Source: Halopseudomonas bauzanensis (lineage in GTDB: Bacteria > Pseudomonadota > Gammaproteobacteria > Pseudomonadales > Pseudomonadaceae). Taken from it: a stretch of 64,000 bases of DNA. This document shows positions 53,493 to 62,704 of this stretch, in pieces (the first letter of the stretch is position 1; each line of letters opens with the position of its first letter). Both the position numbers and the translations under genes were made by a program. The stretch lies in assembly GCF_900114735.1 (NCBI RefSeq), contig NZ_FOUA01000003.1, positions 295,944 to 359,943 of the forward strand, given 5' to 3'. Under the pieces are notes generated by a model, which saw only the letters and a list, made by a program, of their open reading frames with translations, did no database searches and had not been told where the DNA came from.

Positions 53493-54287
53493 ATGACCAG
53501 CTTCAAGACAATCGAACTCGAATACAGCGACAACGGCGTAGCCACTCTGTGGCTGAACCGGCCAGAGCGCAACAACGCCTTCAATGCGGAGATGATCAGC
53601 GAGTTGCTGACTGCCCTGGACAAGGTTCAGGCCGCAGCAGGGCTGCGGTTTCTCCTGCTGCGTGGGCGCGGCAAGCATTTCTCTGCAGGCGCTGACCTGG
53701 CCTGGATGCACGAATGCGCCAAGCTTGATTATCCGGCGAACCTGAGAGACGCCCAAGAACTGGGACAACTGATGGCCAGCCTGGCGCAGCTCAGCCTGCC
53801 GACCTTGGCAGTGGTTCAAGGCGCCGCCTTTGGTGGCGCCTTGGGTTTGATCAGTTGCTGCGATATCGCGATTGGCACCAGCGACAGCCTGTTCAGTCTC
53901 TCTGAGGTGCGTATCGGTTTGCTTCCCGCCGTTATCAGTCCTTACGTGGTGCAGGCTATCGGCCAGCGGGCGGCGCGCCGCTACGCAATGACCGCCGAGC
54001 GTTTCAGCGGCGAACGGGCGCGGGAACTGGGTTTGCTCGCCGAATGTTATCCGACAGAGCAGCTGGACGTAGCGCTACAGGATTGGGTCAACAACCTGCT
54101 ACAGAACAGCCCTCAGGCCATGAGCGCGACCAAGGCTCTGATGCAGACCGTCAAGCACGGCGAATTGACCGCAGAAGTGCGCAGTTATACCGAAGCCGCT
54201 ATTGCTGGCATTCGGGTCAGCGTAGAGGGCCAGGAAGGCCTGCGCGCCTTTCTTGAAAAACGCAAGCCGGCATGGCAGCGATACTAA
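53493..54287 (+). CDS. liuC: 3-methylglutaconyl-CoA hydratase
   Basis: A 264-residue crotonase that hydrates 3-methylglutaconyl-CoA to HMG-CoA. Oxyanion-hole segments are GKHFSAGADLAWM and AAFGGALGLISCCD; the active-site region SEVRIGLLPAVISPYV is typical of the LiuC group. The ATG follows GAGAGAG; the frame extends further upstream through liuB but that is not a plausible start. It sits between the two carboxylase subunit genes, the usual liuBCD order. Confidence 0.94.
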   Translation: MTSFKTIELEYSDNGVATLWLNRPERNNAFNAEMISELLTALDKVQAAAGLRFLLLRGRGKHFSAGADLAWMHECAKLDYPANLRDAQELGQLMASLAQLSLPTLAVVQGAAFGGALGLISCCDIAIGTSDSLFSLSEVRIGLLPAVISPYVVQAIGQRAARRYAMTAERFSGERARELGLLAECYPTEQLDVALQDWVNNLLQNSPQAMSATKALMQTVKHGELTAEVRSYTEAAIAGIRVSVEGQEGLRAFLEKRKPAWQRY

Positions 54288-54334
54288 AGACAGTGAACAA
54301 AATACAACTTCGCCATGATGTGGGATGAATAAAA

Positions 54335-56296
54335 ATGATCAATACCCTGCTTATCGCCAACCGCGGCGAAATCGCCTGCCGGATCATGCGCACCGCTAGA
54401 GAGATGGGCATTACCACTGTCGCCGTACACAGTGACATTGACCGTCAGGCGCAGCATGTCCTGCAAGCCGACATAGCGATCGGCCTTGGTGGCGCGAAAC
54501 CAGCGGACAGCTATCTGCTGGTTGACAAGATTCTCGCCGCAGCCCACGCCAGTGGTGCCCAGGCGATTCATCCCGGCTACGGCTTTCTGTCCGAGAATGC
54601 CGGTTTTGCCCGTGCCTGCGAGGAGCAGGGTTTGATCTTCGTCGGGCCGCCTGCCTCCGCCATCGATGCCATGGGCAGCAAATCAGCAGCCAAAGCCTTA
54701 ATGGAAAAGGCCGGGGTACCACTGGTGCCTGGTTATCATGGTGACGAACAGGATCTGCAGACCTTCGTAACAGCTGCTGAGCGCATCGGCTATCCGGTGT
54801 TACTCAAGGCCACCGCGGGTGGCGGCGGTAAGGGCATGAAGGTGGTTGAGCGCGAGGTGGATATGGCTGAAGCCCTGGCATCAGCGCAACGGGAGGCCCA
54901 GTCCTCGTTCGGCGATGCGCGCATGCTGGTGGAAAAGTACGTATTACAGCCCCGTCACGTGGAAATCCAGGTGTTTGCCGACCAGCACGGCAATGCCGTG
55001 TATTTGAACGAGCGCGACTGTTCGATCCAGCGCCGACACCAGAAGGTGGTTGAAGAAGCCCCTGCGCCGGGTCTATCCCCCGAACTGCGCAAGGCCATGG
55101 GCGATGCCGCGGTGAAGGCCGCCCAGGCAATCGGCTATGTCGGCGCTGGCACGGTGGAGTTTCTGCTGGATGCCCGCGGCGAATTTTTCTTTATGGAAAT
55201 GAACACCCGCCTGCAGGTCGAGCACCCTGTGACCGAAGCCATCACCGGACAGGATCTGGTTGCCTGGCAGCTGCGAGTGGCCCAGGGCGAAAAGCTCCCG
55301 CTGACTCAGGAGCAGGTACCACTGAAGGGACACGCCATTGAAGTGCGCCTGTATGCTGAAGACACCGACAATGATTTTCTCCCGGCAAGTGGTACTCTGC
55401 AGTTGTATCGCGAGCCTCCCGCTGGCGAGGGCCGCCGCGTGGACAGCGGCGTTACCGAAGGCGACGTCGTCTCGCCTTTCTATGATCCGATGATCGCCAA
55501 ACTGATCGCTTGGGGCGAGACGCGGGAAGAGGCGCGCTTGTCCTTGCTGGCCATGCTGCGCGAGACCGTAGTGGTTGGGGTGCAGACCAACCTGAAGTTC
55601 CTGACCCGTATTCTGGCCCACCCTGCCTTCGCCCAGGCCGAACTGGATACTGGTTTTATTCCGCGTCATACCGAAAAATTGTTGCCCGCGCCTGAAGCAC
55701 TCGATGAGCAATTCTGGCGCACCGCAGCGAAGGCCTGGTTGCTGGCAATGCCGGGCGCTTCGTCGGTAGCGCCTGGATCTGGCGCAGCGCAAACCAGCCC
55801 CTGGACTGACCTGACCAGCTGGCGCGCCGGGCTGCCCGCGCAGAGTCGCCTGCACCTGCGTTGCGGTGAGCTGGATCAGCCCTTCCCCGCCGTAGACGTG
55901 ACGGGTTGTTCGTATTGTCCGACGACCCAGACGCTGTTGATCACTGAGGGGCAGCAGACTCGCCTCCATCACGTGTTGATCAGCCATGGTGCCCTGTATC
56001 TGCAGTGGCGCGACAGCTGGCACCGGATTGATCGGTTTGACCCGATTGCAGAAGTTAACCATTCCCATCAGCACGCCGGCGGTTTGCAGGCACCAATGAA
56101 TGGCAGCGTGGTGCGAGTCATGGTCGAGCCAGGCCAACAGGTCGAGGCTGGCGCCGTACTGCTGGTGCTCGAAGCGATGAAGATGGAACACAGCATTCGC
56201 GCAGCCGAAGCCGGCACGGTGAAGGCAATCTTCTGCGCCGAAGGCGAGCTGATCGCCGAGGGCACCCTGCTGGTGGAAATGGAGGAAGCGCAATGA
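54335..56296 (+). CDS. liuD: Methylcrotonyl-CoA carboxylase, biotin carboxylase (alpha) subunit
   Basis: A 653-residue biotin enzyme. The order is a biotin carboxylase domain (about 1-450: LLIANRGEIACRI at the start, the ATP-grasp loop GGGGKGMKVV, and EMNTRLQVEHPVTE), a connecting region, and a biotin carrier domain ending the protein with VLEAMKMEHS, where K616 is the biotinylated lysine. It carboxylates biotin with ATP and bicarbonate for LiuB. The stop overlaps the liuE start by ATGA. Confidence 0.97.
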   Translation: MINTLLIANRGEIACRIMRTAREMGITTVAVHSDIDRQAQHVLQADIAIGLGGAKPADSYLLVDKILAAAHASGAQAIHPGYGFLSENAGFARACEEQGLIFVGPPASAIDAMGSKSAAKALMEKAGVPLVPGYHGDEQDLQTFVTAAERIGYPVLLKATAGGGGKGMKVVEREVDMAEALASAQREAQSSFGDARMLVEKYVLQPRHVEIQVFADQHGNAVYLNERDCSIQRRHQKVVEEAPAPGLSPELRKAMGDAAVKAAQAIGYVGAGTVEFLLDARGEFFFMEMNTRLQVEHPVTEAITGQDLVAWQLRVAQGEKLPLTQEQVPLKGHAIEVRLYAEDTDNDFLPASGTLQLYREPPAGEGRRVDSGVTEGDVVSPFYDPMIAKLIAWGETREEARLSLLAMLRETVVVGVQTNLKFLTRILAHPAFAQAELDTGFIPRHTEKLLPAPEALDEQFWRTAAKAWLLAMPGASSVAPGSGAAQTSPWTDLTSWRAGLPAQSRLHLRCGELDQPFPAVDVTGCSYCPTTQTLLITEGQQTRLHHVLISHGALYLQWRDSWHRIDRFDPIAEVNHSHQHAGGLQAPMNGSVVRVMVEPGQQVEAGAVLLVLEAMKMEHSIRAAEAGTVKAIFCAEGELIAEGTLLVEMEEAQ

Positions 56297-57201
56297 GCCT
56301 GCCCACCTCGGTCAAACTGGTCGAAGTAGGCGCGCGTGACGGCCTGCAGAATGAAGCCCAGCCGGTCAGCAACACTGACAAGATCCGTCTGATCGACGAC
56401 CTGAGCAACGCCGGGGTGGGCTACATCGAGGTGGGCAGTTTCGTCTCGCCCACGTGGGTTCCGCAGATGGCCGGCTCACGGGATGTATTCGCCGGGATCC
56501 AGCGGCGCGCTGGTACAACCTACGCGGCGCTTACACCTAACCTGAAAGGTTTTGAATTGGCTTTGCACGCCGGCGCTGACGAGGTGGCGGTGTTTGCCGC
56601 GGCCTCTGAGGGGTTTTCCCAGCGCAATATCAACTGCTCGATCAGCGAAAGCATAAAACGCTTCGAACCCGTCATGAGCGCCGCAGCCGAAGCCGGCCTG
56701 CGGGTGCGCGGCTATGTATCCTGTGTGCTGGGTTGCCCCTACGACGGCGAAATACCCGCCAGCCAGGTGGCCACCGTGGCTCGCGAACTCCACGCCATGG
56801 GCTGCTACGAAATCTCCCTGGGCGACACTATCGGCACCGGTACGCCCGGTGCCACGCGCAATCTGTTTGAAACGGTTGCGCAACATATTCCGCGTAATCA
56901 ACTGGCCGGCCACTTTCACGATACCTACGGGCAAGCGCTGGCCAACATCTACGCCGGGCTGCTTGAAGGCATTCAGGCATTCGACAGCTCGGTTGCCGGC
57001 CTCGGCGGGTGTCCCTATGCCAAGGGTGCCACCGGCAACGTCGCCACTGAAGACGTTCTCTACATGCTCAATGGTCTGGGTATCCACACTGGAATAGACC
57101 TGGACGCGCTGATTCAGGCCGGCAACCGCATTAGCACCTTGTTGAACCGACCCTCCGGCTCGCGCGTTGCCAACGCCAGAAGCAATCAGCTCGACCAATG
57201 A
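56293..57201 (+). CDS. liuE: Hydroxymethylglutaryl-CoA lyase
   Basis: A 302-residue TIM-barrel lyase that splits HMG-CoA to acetyl-CoA and acetoacetate. The metal/catalytic start VEVGARDGLQNE is at about 10-21, the HFHDTYGQ metal segment lies in the middle, and GLGGCPYAKGATGN carries the signature Cys near 238. It overlaps liuD by four bases, so the two are translationally coupled. Confidence 0.96.
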   Translation: MSLPTSVKLVEVGARDGLQNEAQPVSNTDKIRLIDDLSNAGVGYIEVGSFVSPTWVPQMAGSRDVFAGIQRRAGTTYAALTPNLKGFELALHAGADEVAVFAAASEGFSQRNINCSISESIKRFEPVMSAAAEAGLRVRGYVSCVLGCPYDGEIPASQVATVARELHAMGCYEISLGDTIGTGTPGATRNLFETVAQHIPRNQLAGHFHDTYGQALANIYAGLLEGIQAFDSSVAGLGGCPYAKGATGNVATEDVLYMLNGLGIHTGIDLDALIQAGNRISTLLNRPSGSRVANARSNQLDQ

Positions 57202-57237
57202 CGAAAGACTTTAACGGGAAGAGGAGCATCTATAACA

Positions 57238-57936
57238 ATGAACAAAATCTATCCTAACGCTCGGGAGGCTCTCGCCGGGCTTGTCGATGACGGCATGACG
57301 CTGGCGGTCGGCGGGTTCGGGTTGTGCGGTATTCCCGAAGCCCTGATCGAAGCCTTGCGCGATACGCAGAAGAAGCATCTCACTGTTATCAGCAACAACG
57401 CTGGCGTTGATGGTTTCGGGCTTGGGCTGCTGCTCGAGTCCCGCCAGATCCGCAAGATGGTGTCGTCCTATGTGGGCGAGAACAAGGAGTTCGAGCGTCA
57501 GTATCTGTCAGGCGAGTTGGAACTCGAATTTACTCCCCAAGGCACACTTGCAGAAAAGCTTCGGGCGGGTGGTGCCGGTATTCCGGCTTTTTATACCAAA
57601 ACCGGTTATGGCACTCTGATTGCTGAGGGTAAGGAATCCCGCCAGTTCAACGGCGAATGGTACGTGATGGAAACCTCGCTGACCGCAGATGTAGCGCTAA
57701 TCAAAGCCTGGAAGGCCGACAAATCCGGCAATCTGGTGTTCAACAAGACCGCGCGCAACTTCAACCCCCTCGCCGCGACGGCTGGCAAGATATGCGTCGT
57801 CGAAGTGGAGGAAATCGTCGAAACCGGCGCACTCGATCCAGATCAGATTCATCTGCCGGGGATCTACGTGCAGCGGATTGTGCTCAATACCAATCCTGAA
57901 AAACGTATCGAAAAACGTACCACACGGAGCGCTTGA
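57238..57936 (+). CDS. scoA: 3-oxoacid CoA-transferase, subunit A
   Basis: A 232-residue subunit of succinyl-CoA:acetoacetate CoA-transferase, which activates the acetoacetate made by Liu[12 protein letters not shown] near 22-32 and the [12 protein letters not shown] segment are typical of the A subunit. GAGGAG lies upstream of the ATG. It follows liuE by 36 bases and precedes the B subunit gene by two bases. Confidence 0.94.
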   Translation: MNKIYPNAREALAGLVDDGMTLAVGGFGLCGIPEALIEALRDTQKKHLTVISNNAGVDGFGLGLLLESRQIRKMVSSYVGENKEFERQYLSGELELEFTPQGTLAEKLRAGGAGIPAFYTKTGYGTLIAEGKESRQFNGEWYVMETSLTADVALIKAWKADKSGNLVFNKTARNFNPLAATAGKICVVEVEEIVETGALDPDQIHLPGIYVQRIVLNTNPEKRIEKRTTRSA

Positions 57937-57938
57937 TC

Positions 57939-58589
57939 ATGGCCTGGACACGCGAACAAATGGCGCAACGAGCTGCTCAGGAACTGGCTGACGGCTTCTA
58001 CGTAAACCTTGGCATCGGGCTACCAACATTGGTAGCCAACTATATCCCCGAGGGAATGGATGTATGGCTGCAGAGCGAAAACGGTCTGCTCGGCATTGGC
58101 CCCTTCCCGGAGGAAGACAAGGTCGATCCGGATCTGATAAACGCAGGGAAGCAGACTGTTACCAGCCTGCCCGGCAGCAGCTTCTTCGACAACGCAGACT
58201 CCTTCGCCATGATCCGTGGCGGACATATCAACCTGGCGATTTTGGGTGCGATGCAGGTGTCGGAGAAGGGTGATCTGGCCAACTGGATGATCCCTGGCAA
58301 GATGGTCAAGGGTATGGGCGGCGCGATGGATTTGGTCGCCGGCGTCAAGCGCGTCGTGGTGCTGATGGAGCACAACGCCAAGGACGGCAGCCCGAAGATT
58401 CTCAAGCAGTGCGAACTGCCGCTCACAGGCCTGGGTGTGGTCACCCGGATCATCACCGACCTTGCCGTGCTGGACATTACCGACGCCGGCCTGGAGCTAC
58501 TCGAACTGGCACCCGGTATCACCGTCCAGGCATTGCAGGAAGCCACCGGCTGCCCGGTATTGACCGAGCAATATCAAAGCAAGTACTAG
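57939..58589 (+). CDS. scoB: 3-oxoacid CoA-transferase, subunit B
   Basis: A 216-residue catalytic subunit. The catalytic Glu is in [10 protein letters not shown] near 50, following [17 protein letters not shown], and GGAMDLVAG is typical of the B subunit. The ATG was set nine bases after GGAG; an upstream TTG in the same frame is less likely. A terminator-like hairpin separates it from the thiolase gene. Confidence 0.94.
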   Translation: MAWTREQMAQRAAQELADGFYVNLGIGLPTLVANYIPEGMDVWLQSENGLLGIGPFPEEDKVDPDLINAGKQTVTSLPGSSFFDNADSFAMIRGGHINLAILGAMQVSEKGDLANWMIPGKMVKGMGGAMDLVAGVKRVVVLMEHNAKDGSPKILKQCELPLTGLGVVTRIITDLAVLDITDAGLELLELAPGITVQALQEATGCPVLTEQYQSKY

Positions 58590-58670
58590 GCCGCCCTACC
58601 AGGTAAGGCTTTACTGGTTTCCGGAGTAGCTGACCAAGCTGCCCTGGGAGTGCTGCCCGTTGAAGGTTTT

Positions 58671-58706
58671 ACGTGGCTTTCCATTGCGGGTAGCCACGTT
58701 TTTTTT
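58671..58706 (+). terminator. Terminator with T run abutting the next ribosome-binding site
   Basis: ACGTGGCT and AGCCACGT form a perfect eight-base stem around a 13-base loop, followed by eight T. The T run ends immediately before GGAG, the ribosome-binding site of the thiolase gene. It should reduce transcription of that gene from the liu-sco promoter or act as an attenuator. Confidence 0.75.
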
Positions 58707-58718
58707 GGAGAAAAGATC

Positions 58719-59900
58719 ATGCAAGACGTCGTCATTGTCGCAGCAACGCGTACCGCCATCGGGAGTTTTCAAGGCGCGCTGGCCAACGTGCCTGCCGTTG
58801 AACTGGGCGCCACCGTTATCCGCTCGTTAATAAGCAGCACCGGCCTGGATGCCAGCCAGGTGGATGAAGTCATCCTCGGCCAGGTGCTGTCTGCCGGCTG
58901 CGGCCAGAACCCGGCCCGGCAATCGGCGATCAATGCCGGCCTGCCGTTCAGCACCCCGGCGCTGACGCTGAACAAGCTGTGCGGCTCCGGCCTCAAGGCA
59001 GTGCATATAGCCATTCAGGCGATTCGCTGTGGCGACGCCGAGGTCATTATTGCCGGTGGAATGGAAAGCATGAGCCTCGCGCCCTACGTGCTGCCCAAGG
59101 CGCGCACCGGCTTGCGCATGGGCCACGCGCAGCTCGAAGACAGCCTGCTGAAAGACGGCTTGATCGACGCCTTCAACGATTACCACATGGGCATCACCGC
59201 CGAAAACCTGGCAAGCCAGTATCAGGTCAGCCGTGAGGATCAGGACGCCTACGCCCTACTTTCTCAGCAGCGCGCCAATGCAGCGATAAGCGCCGGACGC
59301 TTCCAGGATGAAATCACGCCGGTGATGATTCCCCAGCGCAAGGGCGATCCCGTTGCCTTCGACACCGACGAGCAACCCCGGGCCGATACTTCTGAAGACA
59401 GCCTGGCAGGCCTGCGTCCTGCGTTCAAGAAGGACGGCAGCGTCACCGCCGGCAATGCGTCGACGCTGAATGACGGCGCAGCGGCAGTAATGCTCATGAC
59501 GGCGGACAAAGCGAAGGCGTTGAATCTGCCGGTGCTGGCTCGTATCAAGGGCTATGCCAGCGCAGCGGTGGATCCGGCAATCATGGGTATCGGACCGGTG
59601 CCAGCCAGCAATAAATGCCTGAGCAAAGCCGGCTGGTCTATCGCGGAACTGGATCTGATCGAAGCCAACGAGGCCTTCGCTGCCCAGTGTCTGTCGGTCG
59701 GCAAGGAACTGGAATGGGACGTGTCAAAGGTCAACGTCAACGGCGGCGCTATCGCCCTGGGTCACCCCATCGGCGCATCCGGCTGCCGTGTGCTGGTTAC
59801 CTTGATCTATGAAATGGCTCGACGTGATGCCAAGAAAGGCCTGGCGACGCTGTGTATCGGTGGTGGACAAGGTGTCGCGCTGGCAGTCGAGCGCGATTGA
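58719..59900 (+). CDS. atoB: Acetyl-CoA acetyltransferase (thiolase)
   Basis: A 393-residue thiolase II. Catalytic residues are C88 in NKLCGSG, H349 in GHPIGASG and C379 in CIGGGQG, all at standard positions. It cleaves acetoacetyl-CoA to two acetyl-CoA and completes the leucine/isovalerate route begun by LiuA. The ATG eight bases after TTGGAG was chosen; a longer frame would read through the terminator. The same reaction could serve other beta-oxidation in the island. Confidence 0.95.
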   Translation: MQDVVIVAATRTAIGSFQGALANVPAVELGATVIRSLISSTGLDASQVDEVILGQVLSAGCGQNPARQSAINAGLPFSTPALTLNKLCGSGLKAVHIAIQAIRCGDAEVIIAGGMESMSLAPYVLPKARTGLRMGHAQLEDSLLKDGLIDAFNDYHMGITAENLASQYQVSREDQDAYALLSQQRANAAISAGRFQDEITPVMIPQRKGDPVAFDTDEQPRADTSEDSLAGLRPAFKKDGSVTAGNASTLNDGAAAVMLMTADKAKALNLPVLARIKGYASAAVDPAIMGIGPVPASNKCLSKAGWSIAELDLIEANEAFAAQCLSVGKELEWDVSKVNVNGGAIALGHPIGASGCRVLVTLIYEMARRDAKKGLATLCIGGGQGVALAVERD

Positions 59901-60059
59901 TCGGAGCGGGCGCTGAGGTTGAGTCGACCAAAGCGCCCATTTCCCCTGTATTGCCGAGCCTGTGACTTGCCTCTTTTAGCGATTCTGACCTTTCTACTCC
60001 AGCCTCCGAAATGCCCATGGAGACCAGATCAGAACGCCATAACTCACGCAAGCAACCAC

Positions 60060-60106
60060 ACTGGTATTCTTTTGACAGAATGCGAATCTTATTACAGAAT
60101 ACCAGT
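60060..60106. promoter_or_regulatory. Long inverted repeat around a TTGACA box
   Basis: ACTGGTATTCT (60060-60070) and AGAATACCAGT (60096-60106) are perfect 11-base arms, 25 bases apart. TTGACA, a -35-like box, lies at 60072-60077 between them, so the repeat would flank the promoter of the quinone-oxidoreductase-like gene 86 bases downstream. The rest of 59901-60192 holds nothing recognisable. Confidence 0.55.
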
Positions 60107-60192
60107 CTACCTCAGCGCAACGATACATCCTCAAACCGGGCCACTAGCCCAGTCGACTCGCGAACACCGCAGCATCGACAAAGGAGACAATA

Positions 60193-61119
60193 ATGAAAGC
60201 AGCTGTCATTACTGAACGCGGCGCAACGCCCGTCATGCAGGAATTCAAGAAACCGACTCCCCAGGAAGGCGCCGTACTTATTCATGTCGATACCGCCGGC
60301 CTGGGTGGCTGGGACGTACTCGGGGCCTATCGGCTAGGCGTCGAGTATCCCTGCGTGATTCGCGGCGAAGGGGTAGGCCGCACTGATGATGGAAGACGGG
60401 TTTATTTCGGCGAACGCTCAGTGCTTCCGTTTGGCGCTTGGGCGGAGCAAACAGTAGTTCCCGCAGAAGAAGTCTGGGATGTGCCGGACCACATCGATGA
60501 TCGCACGGCTATTACCATGGGGATCGCGGCCACAGGCGCGCTGGTTCCGCTGGAAGCAGCCAGTATACAGCCAGGTGAAAACGTTCTGATCCTGGGCGGT
60601 ACCGGCACGCTCGGCCAGATTGCTTTGCAGTTAGCACGCTACCTTGGGGCTGGCAGGGTCGTCGCAGCAGGCCGAAGCGAGAAGGCTCTGGCCCGGCTGA
60701 CGGAACGCGGTATCGCCGATGCAACAGTCTGTTTGAAAGGCGACGACACTGACGTTGCGGCGCTGAAAAAGGAAGCTGGCGACGGTTTCGACGTGGTGCT
60801 CGACCTGGTATGCGGACAGCCCATGCTCAATGCATTAAAAGCGTCGCGCTGGGGCGCCAGGATCATGACCATCGGGACCGGAGCCGGTCGTCAGGTCAAT
60901 CTCGATATCGCCGATCTACTGTTCAAAACGCTTTCCTGCATCGGCACTGGCCAACGCCCCCCTGCAGACCGCCGCCAGATTTGGGAACGCCTTCTCACCA
61001 TCGCAACCGAGCAGAACATTTCCGTGGATTATTCCGAGTTTGCCTTTGATGACTCGCCCCAAGCCTGGACGTCCCAGGTCGACGGTCCACACGCCAAGAT
61101 CTACGCCAAAGTCAGATAG
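60193..61119 (+). CDS. Zinc-free medium-chain dehydrogenase (quinone oxidoreductase type)
   Basis: A 308-residue MDR-family oxidoreductase. After a GroES-like N-terminal part, the cofactor site NVLILGGTGTLGQIALQLAR is at about 130-149. The zinc-binding residues of alcohol dehydrogenases are missing, so it fits the NADPH:quinone-oxidoreductase/enoyl-reductase branch. AGGAG lies six bases before the ATG. It stands alone between its operator-like repeat and a terminator. Reduction of an enone or quinone intermediate is the likely role. Confidence 0.85.
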   Translation: MKAAVITERGATPVMQEFKKPTPQEGAVLIHVDTAGLGGWDVLGAYRLGVEYPCVIRGEGVGRTDDGRRVYFGERSVLPFGAWAEQTVVPAEEVWDVPDHIDDRTAITMGIAATGALVPLEAASIQPGENVLILGGTGTLGQIALQLARYLGAGRVVAAGRSEKALARLTERGIADATVCLKGDDTDVAALKKEAGDGFDVVLDLVCGQPMLNALKASRWGARIMTIGTGAGRQVNLDIADLLFKTLSCIGTGQRPPADRRQIWERLLTIATEQNISVDYSEFAFDDSPQAWTSQVDGPHAKIYAKVR

Positions 61120-61162
61120 CTAGGTGCGTAACTGGGACGCATTCGGTTGATGATTCCCCCTG

Positions 61163-61200
61163 GGAAGGACGAGCTTTTTAAGCAGATCCTTCCTTTTTAT
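61163..61200 (+). terminator. Rho-independent terminator
   Basis: GGAAGGA and TCCTTCC pair around a loop that itself contains a GCTT/AAGC stem, followed by TTTTTAT. It is 43 bases after the quinone-oxidoreductase-like gene and separates it from the convergent ferredoxin gene. Confidence 0.75.
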
Positions 61201-61218
61201 TTGCGTAATCCCCTGGTT

Positions 61219-61542
61219 TCAAATCTGCGTTGGTGGAAACGTCACCGCCATCCCCTCATGTTCGGCCTGCAAGGTTACACAGCAGCCCAGCCGGCTCTGG
61301 GCAAGCCGGGGAGCCGCGACCCCTTCAAGCATGTCGTCTTCCATGCCATCCATTTCCGGCAACCGATCCAGCCACGACTCGTCAATATAAACGTGGCAGG
61401 TGGCGCACTGGCACGCCCCTCCACAATCACCCAGGATCCCTTCCAGACCGTAATTGGCCGCAACTTGCATGAGCGTCTGGCCCGCAGCGGCTTCTACAAC
61501 CTGTTGACGATCATCTGAAAAATTGAAAATTACAGTTGGCAT
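61219..61542 (-). CDS. [2Fe-2S] ferredoxin, adrenodoxin type (second copy)
   Basis: A 107-residue ferredoxin with ligands C40, C46 and C49 in GDCGGACQCATCH, and C87 in SRLGCC, the same type as at 3620-3940. The ATG with GGAG upstream was chosen instead of a frame 15 codons longer. It is divergent from the Rieske genes, 199 bases away, and so is the natural electron donor for them; adrenodoxin-type ferredoxins are less usual than Rieske-type ones in this role. Confidence 0.93.
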   Translation of the reverse strand: MPTVIFNFSDDRQQVVEAAAGQTLMQVAANYGLEGILGDCGGACQCATCHVYIDESWLDRLPEMDGMEDDMLEGVAAPRLAQSRLGCCVTLQAEHEGMAVTFPPTQI

Positions 61543-61619
61543 TGGGGCTCTCCGCGCCTTACGGCTACCGGTAACTGGGTAATTCATGATGCCTTAAGAA
61601 ATCGCCGATTTGAACATTT

Positions 61620-61641
61620 TTAAAATATCTGTCTATTTTAA
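61620..61641. promoter_or_regulatory. AT-rich palindrome between ferredoxin and Rieske genes
   Basis: TTAAAATA-TCTGTC-TATTTTAA is a perfect eight-base-arm inverted repeat in the divergent region, 78 and 100 bases from the two starts. It is a plausible operator controlling the ferredoxin and Rieske genes together. Confidence 0.45.
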
Positions 61642-61741
61642 TTTGATCAAAATGCCGAGCCAGCCTAAAGTATTTTCAGGCATTTTCCGCAAGGCGAAGG
61701 CCGCACATAACACCAAAACAACAATAACGAGGTAAACCCTG

Positions 61742-62683
61742 ATGGTTAATAGCGCTTGGTGGGCTTCGGCTTTATCCGAGGCGGTAAACAATGAAAAGCC
61801 CCTGGCAGTTGTCTGCAATGGCGAGGAGCTAGCCCTGTTTCGGGATGGGCAAGGTCAGGCGTTTGCATTGGAAGACCGCTGCCCCCACCGCCGCGTGCCC
61901 CTATCCCTTGGCTGCGTTATAGAGAGCGGAATCCAGTGTGGCTACCATGGCTGGACATTTGACGGCGCCAGCGGCGCTTGCACGACGATACCCAACCTGC
62001 ACGCCAATGAACGAGTGCCTGCCCGATATGCGGCGCGACCCTACCCTGTGGCTGAGCGAAACGGATTTGTTCACGTCTGGTTAGGGGAAGGTGAGCCGAA
62101 TGAGTCGGTGCCTGCGGCAACTTATCAGCCTGAAGGTTGCGAATATACCGGCGCGGGCACCATCAGTATTCTGCACGAGGAATATCTTGCCGCAATGCTC
62201 GATGGGCCCCACTGCCTGATCAGTTTTGACGCGGTAAAGATGACTGACTTCTTTTTGGGCGATCCCCGTCTGCAGGATGACCATCTGGTTCTTGACCGAG
62301 GCGCAGTCTGGTCAACCAGGGTGCTGCCGCCGCAGTTCGTTGTCGACTATCCCCTGATCGTCCGTACGTCTGTTCCTGTGCGCGGAGGCGACATTCGCGT
62401 TGACCTTCTCACCGAACAGGAAGCGCCGTTGTGCACCGTTCTCATTGCCTCGGGGGCCAACCGACGCGGTACCACCAGTATCTGTTGGCGAGGCTTCCTG
62501 CCCCAGAGTGATGTCAGCCACGTACCGCTGCGCTGGAGGGTGGCACGCAAAATGAAACGCCCGCCCTTCCGAGTGCACACTCAGGTTGACGGCAAGCTCC
62601 TAGCCGCTCTGCTGGAAGCACCCTCCCGTGATCTGGCAAGGCTACGTGACTCGTCACTAATCCCTCTACGTGCCGCCGTCTGA
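61742..62683 (+). CDS. Rieske-domain protein lacking the mononuclear-iron histidines
   Basis: A 313-residue member of the Rieske oxygenase family. The N-terminal [2Fe-2S] ligands are intact: C47-x-H49 in DRCPHRR and C66-x2-H69 in QCGYHGWTF. In the catalytic domain, where oxygenases have N-x2-D-x2-H-x4-H, the sequence is HEEYLAAMLDGPHCLISF (145-162), which cannot supply the two His in the right spacing. The protein therefore looks able to carry electrons but not to bind the catalytic iron. The next gene, 21 bases downstream, has the reverse deficiency. A complex of both is the obvious proposal; a lone ferredoxin-like role is the alternative. Confidence 0.9.
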   Translation: MVNSAWWASALSEAVNNEKPLAVVCNGEELALFRDGQGQAFALEDRCPHRRVPLSLGCVIESGIQCGYHGWTFDGASGACTTIPNLHANERVPARYAARPYPVAERNGFVHVWLGEGEPNESVPAATYQPEGCEYTGAGTISILHEEYLAAMLDGPHCLISFDAVKMTDFFLGDPRLQDDHLVLDRGAVWSTRVLPPQFVVDYPLIVRTSVPVRGGDIRVDLLTEQEAPLCTVLIASGANRRGTTSICWRGFLPQSDVSHVPLRWRVARKMKRPPFRVHTQVDGKLLAALLEAPSRDLARLRDSSLIPLRAAV

Positions 62684-62704
62684 ATGCTGCTAGGAGAATT
62701 CAAA

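Noticed and set aside
55073..56293. A 406-codon open frame on the minus strand opposite liuD
   Set aside because: liuD is fully recognisable on the plus strand; the antisense frame shows no domain.
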